From Dioscorea cayenensis subsp. rotundata (taxonomy: Eukaryota; Streptophyta; Magnoliopsida; Dioscoreales; Dioscoreaceae): 64,000 bases of DNA. Shown here piece by piece: positions 1-11,714 of the stretch. Below the pieces are notes generated by a model that saw only the letters and a list, made by a program, of their open reading frames with translations, made no database searches and had not been told where the DNA came from. Location of the stretch: positions 29,139,016 through 29,203,015 of the forward strand of contig NC_052475.1 of the NCBI RefSeq assembly GCF_009730915.1. Direction: 5' to 3'. Both the position numbers and the translations under genes were made by a program. Numbering within the stretch: the stretch's first letter is position 1; every line of letters begins with the position of its first letter.

Positions 1-1070
1 ACCAAACCTAGCCAAAGCTTGAATTTCCTTTTGTTTTTGACAGAAATTAATTAAAGATTGTTGTCAAAAGTGCAAGAGAGCTAAGGATTTTAGAATCAAT
101 TCATCCAAAGTACAATGCATATCACGACGAAAGTTGGTCTTGAAAGTAAAACCTGACACTATACTCGATGAGAGGTATGAACTAATTCCTCAGTAAATAA
201 TGCAGTGATTTGCTGGAACAATGAAGTTCAATATGATCATTGTTAACAGGAAATTTTGGATTGCAACTAGATTCAAGTATTGTTTAGTGAAGCTCTCCTG
301 CAAGAAAAGTTCTCTTTGCAACAATTTACCAGGTGTTTTTTTTAAGCTGGTTACTACAAACAACGATCGTCGAAACTTGCATAATTTATCTGCAAAAAAA
401 AGAAATTTCACTTCAGATTACTGTTTTGGATCTTGGAGCTAAACCATCACACTGCATTACTGCTGCAATCTCCTGCTTTCCTTTCATTTTTGTTTCAATC
501 AACTCCCACCCATGTGTATCTGTGTATCTACAACTCTTTCGAGAGATGTATATATATGTATATTTTTGAAGCTTGATGATTTTCTATAAGTTTTTAAAGC
601 CATTGCAATCTGTGTAACTTTCTCATGTTTAATTGTTCTTCTCAAATTTTCTTATAAACTATTTGCTTGTGTCAGGGATGGTAAAATTCTGATGGTATAA
701 TCACCAAAATAGTTTACGTATCTCTCTACGTGTTTAAGTGGGTCGCATTTTTAAAAAGTAGAACGATCGGCAGATTTTTAGCTGTCAAAAAACAAGTGGA
801 CGTATTTTAAGATCTGGGAGCAGGTCGGGAGGCGTTTTACAAATGAGGAAGCAGAGTGAAAGATGCTGAGCAACCGTGAGGGTATTATCACCGATTCGAT
901 CGAGGAATCACTTCCTAACTCCGGTTGATTATACTATTATCCATCATCAATTATTAGTTAGTTTCAAAATATTTTACGAGATACTTAAGTATAAGTGATG
1001 TAGGTGATTTTTAGATAAATTAATTTTAAAATGTGATCATATCTTTATTTAAATAAAAGAGATAATAATT
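1..1070. other. AT-rich intergenic DNA, no gene seen
   Basis: Only short open frames on both strands, with no recognisable protein motif, no splice-linked pair of frames and no terminal repeats. It may include the 3' end of a gene lying to the left, but nothing here proves that. Confidence 0.5.
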
Positions 1071-1144
1071 TGGCCCATGCAGGTCTCGAACCTGCGACCT
1101 TCGCGTTATTAGCACGACGCTCTAACCAACTGAGCTAATAGGCC
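1071..1144 (-). tRNA. tRNA-Ile (anticodon AAU)
   Basis: Read on the minus strand this 74-nt stretch folds as a complete cloverleaf. The acceptor stem GGCCTAT pairs with ATGGGCC (one T-G pair), the D arm has GCTC/GAGC, the anticodon stem is TCGTG/CGCGA, and the T arm is GCAGG-TTCGAGA-CCTGC. The anticodon loop is CTAATAA, so the anticodon is AAT (window 1108-1110). The discriminator base is A. There is no intron and CCA is not encoded beyond the discriminator, as expected for a nuclear gene. It decodes AUU/AUC after A34 is changed to inosine. Confidence 0.95.
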
Positions 1145-1345
1145 AACTTGCTAAGTGCTATGTTAGTAATATATCAATATAAATAATATAGTTTTATATT
1201 TCCATAATAAACAATTTCTCAATTATGAGTGGAATACGTTTGGCGCCAGAGTCTCCCTTATCCAGTGACAAGAGCCTCTCTGCCATCACAAGCACAAAAT
1301 GGCTGCCACATTTCAATCTTAAGCTACCACCTTCTTCTCCATCTC

Positions 1346-2182
1346 ATGGCAATGGTGAAATCAACTATGACCTTCTCCATGCCCAGGCCATGCCTCCCCA
1401 CTCCTACTCTTCATTCATCTAAAGTTAAGATCCCCTATCAAACTCCTAACAGTAACAATTCAAAGCTTTGTACTGATCTACACTTCTCTTCATTCCTTGC
1501 AGCCAAAGACTTATCAGCGTCCCAAGTGGAGCATCAGCAACGGAAGAGCCTCCTCATTCAAAGTGAAGGCTTTGCCTGATTTGACTCTCATGGCTGTCAT
1601 GGTAGAGCATGCTTTTCTCCAGAGAGATTTCTACGTTCATAAGACTGTGTGGCATCTCAGTGATGAGGCTATCAAGAACATCTGTTAGTCCAAACATTCT
1701 CCTCTTCCTTTCTGTTCTTCTATCTTATTATTCTCTTGTTTTTATTCCTTTTATTGAAGTTTGAATCCATGAAAATTTTAGACACCATTTATATAATGTT
1801 CACTGTCTGGGGTTGCTGCTTCTTTGGATCCACTAAAAGTAAGCAAACATCATTCAATTTCTGATTGGTTTTGGTTTTTTACTTTTCTTTTGGTATTTAA
1901 TTATCCCAGTAATGATTTACAGGACCCATTTTATGATGGAGAACAGTACAGGAAAGACGGAGGAGATGGAACGGTGCATTGGTACTATGAAAAAGGTATA
2001 TGATATTGTATTCATTTCATCTGAATTTGGTTTTCAAATTTATAACAATTCATGGTTTGTTGGATTGACAGCAAGAAGATATAGAGGAAACTGCCAGAGA
2101 AGAGCTATGGAGAGAGGAACTTATCGAAGAAATCGAGAAGAAAGTTGGCAGTTTGAGAGAGCTAGAAGAGGCTACCAAGTAG
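1346..2182 (+). CDS. PNSB4: NDH-PSI supercomplex subunit PnsB4/NDF6-like, five exons
   Basis: Inferred exons are 1346-1423, 1503-1683, 1782-1838, 1923-1995 and 2072-2182, joined at GT-AG sites. The product (about 165 aa) starts with a short Ser/Thr/Pro-rich stretch that fits a plastid transit peptide. It then has VWHLSDEAIKN, one membrane span (YTIYIMFTVWGCCFF), the segment DPFYDGEQYRKDGGDG and an acidic helical tail (REELWREELIEEIE). From memory of the family this order matches PnsB4 (NDF6), a subcomplex B protein that stabilises chloroplast NDH bound to photosystem I for cyclic electron flow. The frame joining exons 3-4 and 4-5 is each off by one extra A, at runs 1835-1838 and 1990-1994 beside the donors. 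ATG 1346 is the first in-frame Met; a seven-codon frame from ATG 1300 precedes it. The call rests on motif recall, not alignment. Confidence 0.66.
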
Positions 2183-2365
2183 TAAGAACTTGTATGAAAA
2201 TAATCCATTGTCTGTAAAAGAAAAATAATGATAGCTTACTTTATTGCAATTTGAAAGAAATACAAGTAATGAAGTACATTAGAATAAGAATGAGAAATTC
2301 TTTAAGTATGAAGTTCAAATAGTAACTTCATGCTCTGTTTCTTCATCACTTTCCCATAGACCCCT

Positions 2366-3953
2366 TTACCAAGCTTCAATGCTTTTCTCCATTTCAATTA
2401 CATTTTGGTCACTTGCAATGCTCTTCCTTTTCTTCTTCAACCTCTCAAGCACCATCTTCATTGTCCTCTCATCACCTCCCACAGCCCCTGCCATGTTCTC
2501 TGCAACAGATATCTCCGTCGGTATCCTCTTCCCCAACCGCCTCATCATCTTATCAGATTTATAAACATCGGCATAAGCCGCAAATAATGATGCTCTCAAG
2601 AAGCCTCTTTCCTTTGCCTTGGAGACCATCCATCTTTTCATTCCTTCCTCTAGTCCAACCACAACCTCCCCGGCATCAAACCCGCTTTCCATACTCACGT
2701 CCATCTTCCTCAATTCCTCCTTAAACAAGACCTCTTCCTCAAACCTACACCTCTCACATCTACACTCAAATCCCCATCTTTTCGACATCTCCTTTCGGTT
2801 CTTCACCGGTGCCAAAACATCAAAATAAGCAAACACAATCTCCTCCCCTGCTTTCACATCCCTTGAAGCATGCACAATTACTCTATCCCCAATGTGCAAT
2901 CTTCTAGCATTAGGACTACAAGAATGATTCACAAATGAAGGCAATATCCAAAAGCCCCCACTCCAGAGTACCCACTCTTCTTCCCAAGAACTCTTGCACA
3001 CGCTGCATCTTCCATCAAACAATTCACATCCAAAACCTTCAGTATCCTCTCAACATCCAACAACAACTCCTCCACCTCTTCATCCATTGCTACCATCTTT
3101 GATTTCTCATTCGGATTAAATAGAGCCATCTCAGGCACTTGAAGCTCACTTTCATCATCCTCACCATTAAACAATGTGTACATCAATCTCAGTGTTCTCT
3201 TGCATTTCCTCCCAACATCAAGCACCTTATCAACAAAAATCCTTCCACAAAAACAAGCCTTGCAGTCACACCGGACTCTCGGTCATTCTCCGGCAATATC
3301 CCCCTTCCAATGACCACTGCTTTGGTTATCACCAATGGTGTCCCTGCCTCAATGTTCTTCGTTGCAAAGAGCCCCCTTCCAGAGCCTGGAATTGATCTCC
3401 CTCACCTCCACTGGCCCAACATACTCTGCCAACTCCGGCGAGCTCCCTCCAAAACCATTCATTATCCAATCAGAGATATCAAAGACACCAGTTTTTGACT
3501 GAACTTCAAGCTTCCTGCTCCTCTCTCATCATCTCTAAGAGCCTCATTGTTCCCAGACAAGTGAGTTTGAAGGGAAAGAACTAGTTGGAAGGTTTCAGAG
3601 GCCTGAGAATAGCGATGGAGTTCAAGGAGTGTCTTACCTTTACAAAGGAGAGCTTTGACATGGCTGGGCTCGATGTCTAGAGCACGTTGGCAGTCAGCCA
3701 GCGCCCCGGGTAGGTCACGGACCCGGAGACGAGCCTCGGCACGGTTAGAGAAGGCGGACGGGAGTGCTTTATGGAGCTTGGAGCCGCCATTGAAGGTGGA
3801 GGTGGTGGAGATGAAATAAGAGTAGAGGTTGATGTACTCGTTCCAGTCCTCTTTAAGGAGGAGTTCAGTGGCTCTAGATCTGAGCTTCTGCATCATCTCC
3901 TCCTGCTCTTCTTCTTCTTCTTCTTGAGCTCCTGCACCGCCATGCATTGTCAT
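2366..3953 (-). CDS. TPR plus SET-domain protein (SDG35/ATXR1-like or SMYD-like methyltransferase), frame broken four times
   Basis: Read on the minus strand from ATG 3953 this is an intronless gene of about 528 codons. Order: an acidic N terminus, TPR helices (SNRAEARLRVRDLPGAL and following; about residues 55-130), the SET start RGLFATKNIEAG, the catalytic-core motif NHSCSPNARR, EEIVFAYFD, then a post-SET Cys cluster CRCERC and a helical C terminus. SET proteins of this build transfer methyl groups from S-adenosylmethionine to lysines of histones or other proteins. The frame holds only if four homopolymers change by one base: T run 3492-3496, CCC 3399-3401, A run 3235-3239 and C run 2955-2959 (plus-strand letters). 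No internal stop remains within each segment. It faces the NDH-subunit gene tail to tail, 183 bp apart. Either assembly error or a young pseudogene. Confidence 0.8.
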
Positions 3954-4139
3954 GGCTTCTCTGTGTCTCTGTGTGTGCGTTTCTCCGGATGGAATTTGAA
4001 TTGGGAGAGACCAACGGCTATGAGGGTTAAGAAGTTTGACCTAGTCAACGTCCGGGATTGAAGACCCCACTCTGTAACGCTTCACGTGATTCTTGTCGAT
4101 AAATTAAGTATTTATTTGAAAAATTCAAGTATTTTTACT

Positions 4140-4870
4140 AGCCTTAGGTTGCAGGTGAACGGTGCCTTCATGGGGGAGGGGGACATGCATGTTATTATTA
4201 TTAATTTTTTTTTTATTATTTTACTTTTACTCTAAAACATTTAATTTGATCATAACTATACAATTTTGCTATAAATACTATGATAACAGAAGATCGTTAA
4301 CTCTTCCCCTTAACGGAAAAGTTAAAAAAAAAAAACAATTTTATTTTATAATAATTGGGATAAACCACTTAACATTTTTATCCAATAAAAAAAATTAGAG
4401 ATGATTTGAGTTATCAAATGAGTAAATATCAAACATCTTATTCAAAATTTTTTATCTAAACAATTATTTTAAATGGAAAAACTTGTCAATTAAAAAATTA
4501 AAAGCATGCTCATGCTAAAAAAAATAAAAAAATAAAATAATTATTGAGTAAATATATATATAATTTTACAAAAAAATTTCCACATAATCAATAAATCACT
4601 ATTTACATTACACATTATATCGGAGGGAAAATTTGGCATTCTAACCTTCCACATAAAACTTTTGCATCTTAACTCTTGCACTGTAACAATGGTGGCTTAA
4701 AATGATTTTTTCCATAAAAAAATTATAATAAAAATGGAATTTTTTTAAGGTTTCAGGGCCAGCTTTGTAAATACGGGGTTCTGTTTGGGCAAATGTTTAA
4801 AAAGTTCATAAATTGGGGAATTTAGGGTTAATAATATTCTTCGGAAATTTCAAGACTGACGATAGATAGG
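4140..4870. other. AT-rich spacer between divergent SET and parvulin genes
   Basis: Long A and T runs with no open frame of note. It must hold the promoters of the two divergent genes on either side. I see no clear TATA box that I would commit to. Confidence 0.4.
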
Positions 4871-4881
4871 CTTGCGCGAAA

Positions 4882-5561
4882 ATGGGGAAAAGACTCGAAG
4901 CCGAAGAGCAAAGGGAAGCAGCCTGCCGCCGGCGCCAGCGAGGATGGTGCCTCCAAGGGCGCCGGAAAAAGCAAAGGGGGGAAGTCAGCTGATGGGCTTG
5001 GCACCTGCACTTATGTCAAGGGTTTGCTTCTTTCAATATATCTGTGTTTTTAGTTTGAAAAGTTGAGTTTTTTTTTAATCAATCAATTTAATTTGGTATT
5101 CCTTACTTTGATTTTGATTCAGCAAGACATATTTTGTGTGAAAAGCAAGGCAAGATCAATGAAGCTTACAAGAAATTGCAAGATGGTTGGCTGAGTAATG
5201 GGGATAAGGTCCCTCCTGCTGAATTTGCAAAGGTATCCAATTTGTTTGTGATGTAAAGCAAGTAATTTGAATGCCAATTTATCTGGAGATTTTTTACCTT
5301 ATTATAGTGATTGTATTGTTTTTTATTGAAGAAACAGATTCAAGGTTGGTTTTTTTACAGTCTTTAGTTGCATCACAAGTAGGAGCATCTGTTGTTCATT
5401 CTTGATATACTCTATAAGTCAAAAAAGTGTTGATCTCTGGTGGTAAGCTTTGTCAAACTTAAAAATCTGTTTTCAGAGAAGCAGAGTTAATAGATTGAAT
5501 TTTTACTAGCCTCAAGGAAGCCAAATAAACCATCAGATAAAAGTATTTGTTATTTTTATCA

Positions 5562-5593
<32 letters not shown>

Positions 5594-7027
5594 GTATGTG
5601 TGTGTGTATCCTCGAACTTATTATGTTCATTGGTGTTTGCAGGTGCATTCTTAAGAAAAGATAACTTTGAGATTTTATCCTTGAACTTGTTATGCTCATT
5701 GGTGAATGGTGATTCAGCTTGGGTCTTTGAATTGTCTTAATTAACTATTGAGCACCTTGTTGAATATTTAAGAGACTCTGATCAGTCCTAAATGCAGTGA
5801 ATACACTAGTGTTGGAATTTCAAAGTTTGCGTCTTTGTTCCTGCGATTTCGTTGGTATTAATTGTTGGCCCAAAACCATTTCCTCATCAAACCACCAACT
5901 TAAACCAATGGCTTCTTAATCCATGGATGACAAATCAATGGCTCATCAAACCATTAACCCTCAAACCAATGGATCATAATCCATTAGCCCAAACCATGGA
6001 TTCTCATCTTCTATATTTAGAGAAGATGAGCTTCTCATTCTTACACACAACCAAAAGTGAGAGTGAGAGTAAGAAAAATAAGAGAGAAGAGAAAGAAGAA
6101 GAGTGAGGGAGTATGGAAAAATTATTTTGAGAATTAGTCTATTCTCCTACTACAAGAGAGAGTACTGGTTTTCTCCTTGTTATTAGAGAGTTTGTAACTC
6201 CTAGAATTTTCTCACTTAATAATTTCTTCTATTTTTGTTTGTGGTTTTTACCTTAATTATTTAGCGGTTTTCCACGTAACATCTTTTTGTTCTTTATTTT
6301 TCAGCAGTATTTTCATTTATTTTGCTGTTGTATTGCTCTATTCGGTCCTATATTTTACAAACATTAATTCCTTGAAGAAAACTGGATTAATTCACTACAG
6401 TATGCTATGAAAAGGTATCCTATAATTTTGCAATAATTTGAGGATCATCAGTGCCAATTTACATAGTTCTTGATTTTCAATGGGTTTCTTCATTAGGTCT
6501 ATGGCGTGTTATACAATGGAAGTTCATCATGCTTTTGTCTGTCTCTTGTGAATTGTTAATAAAGATTTAATGAGGGGAGTCTTGTTCTTAATGATATTCT
6601 TACTTTGACTGGTGACTGCCCTTCTATCTCTCTTAGGTAGCTGCAGAGTATTCAGAATGCCCGTCGGGGAAGAAAGGTGGAGATCTTGGATGGTTTCCTA
6701 GGGGCAAAATGGCTGGACCCTTCCAAGACGTTGCATTCAGCACACCAATTGGTGTCACCAGTGCACCATTCAAATCTACGTAAGAAAACATGATACCACA
6801 TTCTTCTATAATGCGAATGCTTAGTCTTGAATGAGCTTTGCATTAACAACCACTGGTTGATAGCCTTCTTCCCTCAAATACAACCATCGGTTCTTGTTCA
6901 GACATTGCTGATACAATACATTTTAACATTTTTCTTGTATATGCTCAGCAGTACTGTAATGTGTCTGACCGTTAAATTGTGCAGGCATGGTTACCATATC
7001 ATCTTATCCGAGGGAAGGAAGAATTGA
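4882..7027 (+). CDS. Pin4-type parvulin peptidyl-prolyl cis-trans isomerase, four exons
   Basis: Exons are 4882-5021, 5123-5232, 6637-6779 and 6985-7027, all with GT-AG junctions. The product (about 145 aa) has a basic Gly/Lys/Ser-rich N terminus and then one parvulin domain: ARHILCEKQGKINEAY, WLSNGDKVPPAEF, YSECPSGKKGGDLGWFPRG, MAGPFQDVAF and the C-terminal HGYHIILSEGRKN. The phosphate-binding Arg loop of Pin1 is absent, as in Pin4/Par14 proteins, which turn X-Pro bonds without needing phosphorylation. Right after the start, run 4888-4891 has four A where MGKDSK needs three; the literal frame (MGKRLEAEE...) departs from the family and stops within exon 1. Intron 2 (1.4 kb) contains a solo LTR. 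Confidence 0.88.
5863..6363. mobile_element. Solo LTR of a retrotransposon in the parvulin intron
   Basis: A 501-bp segment starting TGTTGG and ending CAAACA, flanked on both sides by the exact 5-bp duplication TTAAT (5858-5862 and 6364-6368). It contains a TATA-like CTATATTTAG followed by an AG-rich leader. No internal retrotransposon domain is present, so it is the product of LTR-LTR recombination. It sits inside intron 2 and splits no exon. Confidence 0.85.
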
Positions 7028-7672
7028 TTGTGCCATGCGCTGTGGATGACTTTTCAACCTCAACCTCAACCTCAACCTCAATCAAAGTATTAGTGTCATC
7101 AATCTATGGTGCCAGAGACTGTGTGCATAGTATCTCATTACTTTGCTTTTTGTGTGACAATGATATTGCAGTTAATAATTCTCCATGTGACTAGCTAAGA
7201 ATTTGAGTTATTTTTAAGATTTCCATGGTTTGGCCTTAATACGTGTATCAGGATTTCATCCTTATCTTTTGATCCTTAGCTGATAAAATTTTTGTGGATG
7301 ATTTTATTCTTCAGTCACATCATTTATAGCATCAGCTGCATTGAAAATGCTAGAAGAAACAACCTAGCATGTTGTCTAATGAACTACAGTTTGCTCGCAA
7401 CCATCCGAATGCATTCTCTGGACCAAGTTACATTACATCCAGCAATAGCTGCGTTGAAAGTGACAGAAAATTATAAATGATGGCGTCACAGCATGGTGTA
7501 GTATATTCTAGGCAGACTTCTAATTAAACACCTTATCTGTTGATGAAAATCATGAATGGAGGAGCCATCTCCACAACATGGCAAATGTTTCTGGCCTTGT
7601 TTTTCATTCTTTAGATACATAACTTAAGCAAACAACCACAAATTAATATCATCAGCATCAAAGGTGAAGGAC
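7028..7672. other. Parvulin 3' region and NCS1-A upstream region
   Basis: No convincing gene. It starts with a hexamer repeat (four-fold CAACCT/ACCTCA at about 7054-7081) just after the parvulin stop, likely in its 3' UTR, and ends with the leader of the transporter gene. Short open frames here have no family features. Confidence 0.45.
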
Positions 7673-9769
7673 ATGATTCAACACTCCCTGAGGCCAGTAC
7701 CTGAAACAGACCAAACCTTAACAAAATGGGACATAGCTGCACTTTGGTCAGCCACAGTGATGAACATCCCTTCCTTCTACTTTGCAACAAGCCTTGTTGA
7801 CCTTGGCTTGTCATGGTGGCAAGCAGTGCTCTCAATCACAATAGGAAGCATCATCCTCTTAGTCCCCTTCATCCTCAATGGCCTTCCGGGAACTCAATAT
7901 GGCATCTCTTTCCCTATCTACCTTCGGGCGGCTTTTGGTGTCAAAGGAGCTCAAATTCCGGCCATCATCCGTGCTCTCTTCGCCTGTGGATGGAATGGCA
8001 TCGAGACATGGATCGGCGGTCAAGCCATCTTCCTTTCCCTCCCTTCATCACTCACCACATCTTCTTATGCCCAACCCATCAACTGGCTTGGCACTTCCAT
8101 GCTTGAATTCTCATGCTTCATCATCTTCCTCATTGTCCAACTAGCTCTTGCATGGAAAGGCATGCATGCCATTAGTGTTTTAGAGAAGTTCTCATCTCTT
8201 ATTCTTTTTCTCCTAACTTGTCTCCTCTTTGCATGGGCATGCTACGAAGCTGGTGGCATTAAAGCCATGCTGATCAGCACAAGCTCAACCACTAGTTCGC
8301 ACTCTTCTTCCTCACTAGTGCATGTATACTTATCATCTCTCACTGCAAGCATCAGTTCATGGTCTGGCATCTCTCTCAACATCTCAGACTTCTCTCGTTT
8401 TGCTAAAAGTCACAGTGATGAAATCCTTGGCCTGCTGGCTATCCCTCTGGCCTCAATCCTCTACTCCTTTGCAGGTGTTGCAGTGACTTCATCCACTGTA
8501 ACAATCTTTGGCCATTTGATCTCAAACCCAACACAACTGTTCAAGGCCATTGGTGGAACCTTCACCATTGTCCTTGCCACCTTTGGCATCAGCCTTGCCA
8601 CAATTACTACAAACATTCCATGCAACCTTGTGGCTCCTTCCAATGTTCTTCTCAGCCTCTTCCCTTCAAAATTCAACTTCATTAATGGTGTCATACTTTC
8701 ATCTCTGATTTCCCTTGTTTTTCAGCCATGGAGGATCCTTGGTTCCAGTGAGAACTTTGTGTATGCATGGCTTGGAGGGTACTCTCCCATTTCTGGCTCC
8801 ATTACAGGGATTCTTATCACTGATTATTATCTTATTAAGAGGATGGATTTGGATGTGAATTCACTGTACTGCGACAGTGATCTTGGTCATTATTATTATG
8901 TTGGTGGCTTTAATTTGGCTGCCTTTGGAGCTTTGATCATCAGTGTAATGCCATGTGTGCCTGGTTTTCTCCACAAGGTTGGCATACTCAAAACTAATGT
9001 GGGAGAGTTTAATGTTGTTATCTATGATATTTCATGGTTTTTTAGTGTTTTCTTTGGTTCTTTTGTTTCACTACAAGAAATTTGACTATTCTCTACATTG
9101 TTTATAGCTACATAGTAAATTTCGTAGTTAAATATGTTGTATTGTCTATGATTTATATATTTCGTAGGGCAAAACAAACATTCTGAGCCGCCAAAGGTTT
9201 CCTATCCGTGGGAAGACGAAGGCCTACGAATGATTTCGAATAACTACGTTTCTTTTTTTGTAGGTAAAACAAAGATTTTTTGTCTACGAAATAGATCGTA
9301 GCGAAAAGTTCTTCTAGTTTTCACCACGAATTGTAAAACGTAGCTAAAATGTTTTTTTCATTTGTAACACGTACCAACAAATTATATATTTATCTACAAC
9401 AAAAAGCGTAGGAACAATAACACTTTCGTAGGGAAATAAAAATGCTTTGAGGTACCAAACAATTCCAAACACTAGAAAACCAAATACTACGAATTATTTC
9501 TAATTGCTACAATTTTTTTGCAGGTAAAAATGGATTTTTGTCTATGAAACATATCATAGAGAATAGGAATTTAAATTTTGGCTAAGAATCGTACAAAATA
9601 GCTAAAAGTATGATTTTATTTTTTTCGTCTATGAAATAAATCCTAAAGAAGAGAGAGTTTAATTTTGGTTACAAAATGTGAAATATAGCAAAAAGTCATA
9701 TTTTTAATCTAAAAAAAAATCTACATACAACTAATTTAACATATTTGACTATAATTTTAATATGTACAA

Positions 9770-9801
<32 letters not shown>

Positions 9802-10609
9802 TACAAATTACCCTACATAAAACCCTTTTAAAAACATTCAAACAAAAACCTAATATATATTATAAAAAAAAGAAATTAGAATGACTACCTCTTCCTCTCA
9901 CTGTCTCTCATTCTAGTCATCATCCTAAATATTAGTATCACCATAAAATGTTGAGTCTAATTTTAGAGACAGACTACTAGTTGGTTCCTATTTTTTTCTA
10001 AATTAAAAAAATATTTTATGTGAAAATATACTTTATATGGATACAAGTGGGGGAAATATATAATTTATTTTCCTAAATTTTAGAAGTATGCTTTCTTCTA
10101 AAATTATTTGGAAAAAAATTATAAATAATTGAGATTTATATATTTTTTCTAATTATGGTTTAGAAAAAGCTATTATTCATATATGTGTTCATAGGATTAT
10201 GATGGTTATAATTATTATTAAGATGTAATTAAAAAAATAGCACACAATGTTTAATTAAACTTTTTTTGAAAAAAATAATGGTAAGGTAGAGTATAAGCTT
10301 TTGTAGTCGTACAAATTTATTTTTAATATATAATTATTTTTTTTAATGATATAATTTATAGGTATCAAAAATTTAAATAACATTTAACTTATTTCTATGT
10401 TTTTTTAATTTTTCTAATGTATGTATATTATATACACATTAGGGCTAAGAGTCGCTTTTTACCAGTGCCGCCATTGCTTCCTCTCTTCCCGCTATCCCCC
10501 GTTTCCGACATTCTCCTTAGTTCCCCAAATTCACATTTTCCACTTGCCCTTGTGCCCCCTCTCCATCCGACCAAGGCCTCAGCCCAGTCGATCCTTTCTT
10601 CCCCTTTCC

Positions 10610-10980
10610 ATGGTGACGCAACCACATTCAGAGCCCATGAACCTCCTCTTCGTCGAGATGGGTGTTGGCTATGACCAGCACAAGTAATCCCTTTCTTTTC
10701 CAGTTCTTCTCCGTCGATCTGCTTTGTTTTCTAATTGAAATTGATGGTTCTTCAAGGAAAGACATCATTGTTGCGGCTATGCATTCTTGCAAGGACGCCA
10801 TCTCCTCTAAGTCCATCCTGGTTTTCCGCAGAGCCATTGTCGTCTCTTTGTGTGTTCAATCTTTTTTTTTCTTCTCAGAGATTGATGGGTTTGGGAAATT
10901 TTTGGTGCAGGGTCTATTCCAAGAATTAATTCCGATTAGATGAAGCTTTAGATCAAGCTTGGCTTTCACCCCCATAGAAG
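10610..10980 (+). pseudogene. Captured fragment of a Lin0512-family gene inside the CACTA element
   Basis: Three exon-like pieces join in frame. 10610-10683 gives EPMNLLFVEMGVGYDQH; 10757-10833 gives KKDIIVAAMHSCKDAISS...VFRR; from 10911 comes GSIPRINSD-stop-MKL-stop-IKLG. From memory this follows the plant Lin0512-type conserved protein (function unknown) closely, including the exon breaks. The family has Gln at both stop positions, so both are CAG to TAG changes (10937-10939, 10949-10951). The first donor (GTAATC) is kept; the donor after VFRR is lost. It cannot make the normal protein. Upstream GC-rich sequence from 10440 may be its original leader. Confidence 0.72.
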
Positions 10981-11671
10981 AGTGAAATAAGGCTTTTTAA
11001 AAAAATGATTTTGCCAAACGCCATTCCAAGATCCATAATGGCCGAGCCTTCGTTGATGGGTTTCGAATGCTCAGTCTTTAATCACACCAAGAAGAGAGTC
11101 ATAGAACTATTGCTGCATAGCATTCAGGTATGGAGTGCCCCTACTTCCATTATTGATTGCTAGGCTTCTTTCTAAGAGCTCTGTAAGAGCAACATGTGAG
11201 ATAAAGCTTCGCTTTAATTTGCTTGTCCTTTTGGTTCTCAGGTTAGCTTTCCATTGTCTGTCTGAGAACAAATTGAGGTATGTGTGGACTTACAATTTCC
11301 ATTATGTTGTTTATTAAAGTCCATGTTTAGTTTGTCCTTAATTTGATTCCTTTAGTTTGAATGATAAGAAAGTTTTATATAAATTTTTTTCTTTGGATTC
11401 TTGACAGTGCTTTTAGGTTTTGCAATCTGAGAAGTAATGTTACTGGTGTGTAGTCCATGTTAATAAACAATGGATATATGTTGGTCCATGTTAATTAGAA
11501 GGACAATGATGCAACTTAAGATATGATAATTTCATGTGTTCATTTGTTTAATAAGTATATATATATATAGTGAGGTCTTGTTCTATTCATGAATATATGT
11601 TGGCTCTTTGAGTTGGAAGACGATGAACTTGTCTAAAGACTATCTCTAATAGAGTAACAATTTTGTTGAAT

Positions 11672-11675
<4 letters not shown>

Positions 11676-11714
<39 letters not shown>
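11676..11714. repeat. (CA)n-(TA)n microsatellite
   Basis: A CA run passes directly into a TA run inside the CACTA element. Confidence 0.9.

Noticed and set aside
1912..2217. A separate 101-codon gene in this frame
   Set aside because: It crosses an intron of the NDH-subunit gene, and the other frame holds the conserved DPFYDGEQYRKDGG and EELWREELIEEIE segments.
7664..7672. Start of NCS1-A at 7664
   Set aside because: The codon there is GTG; the first in-frame ATG is 7673, three codons later.
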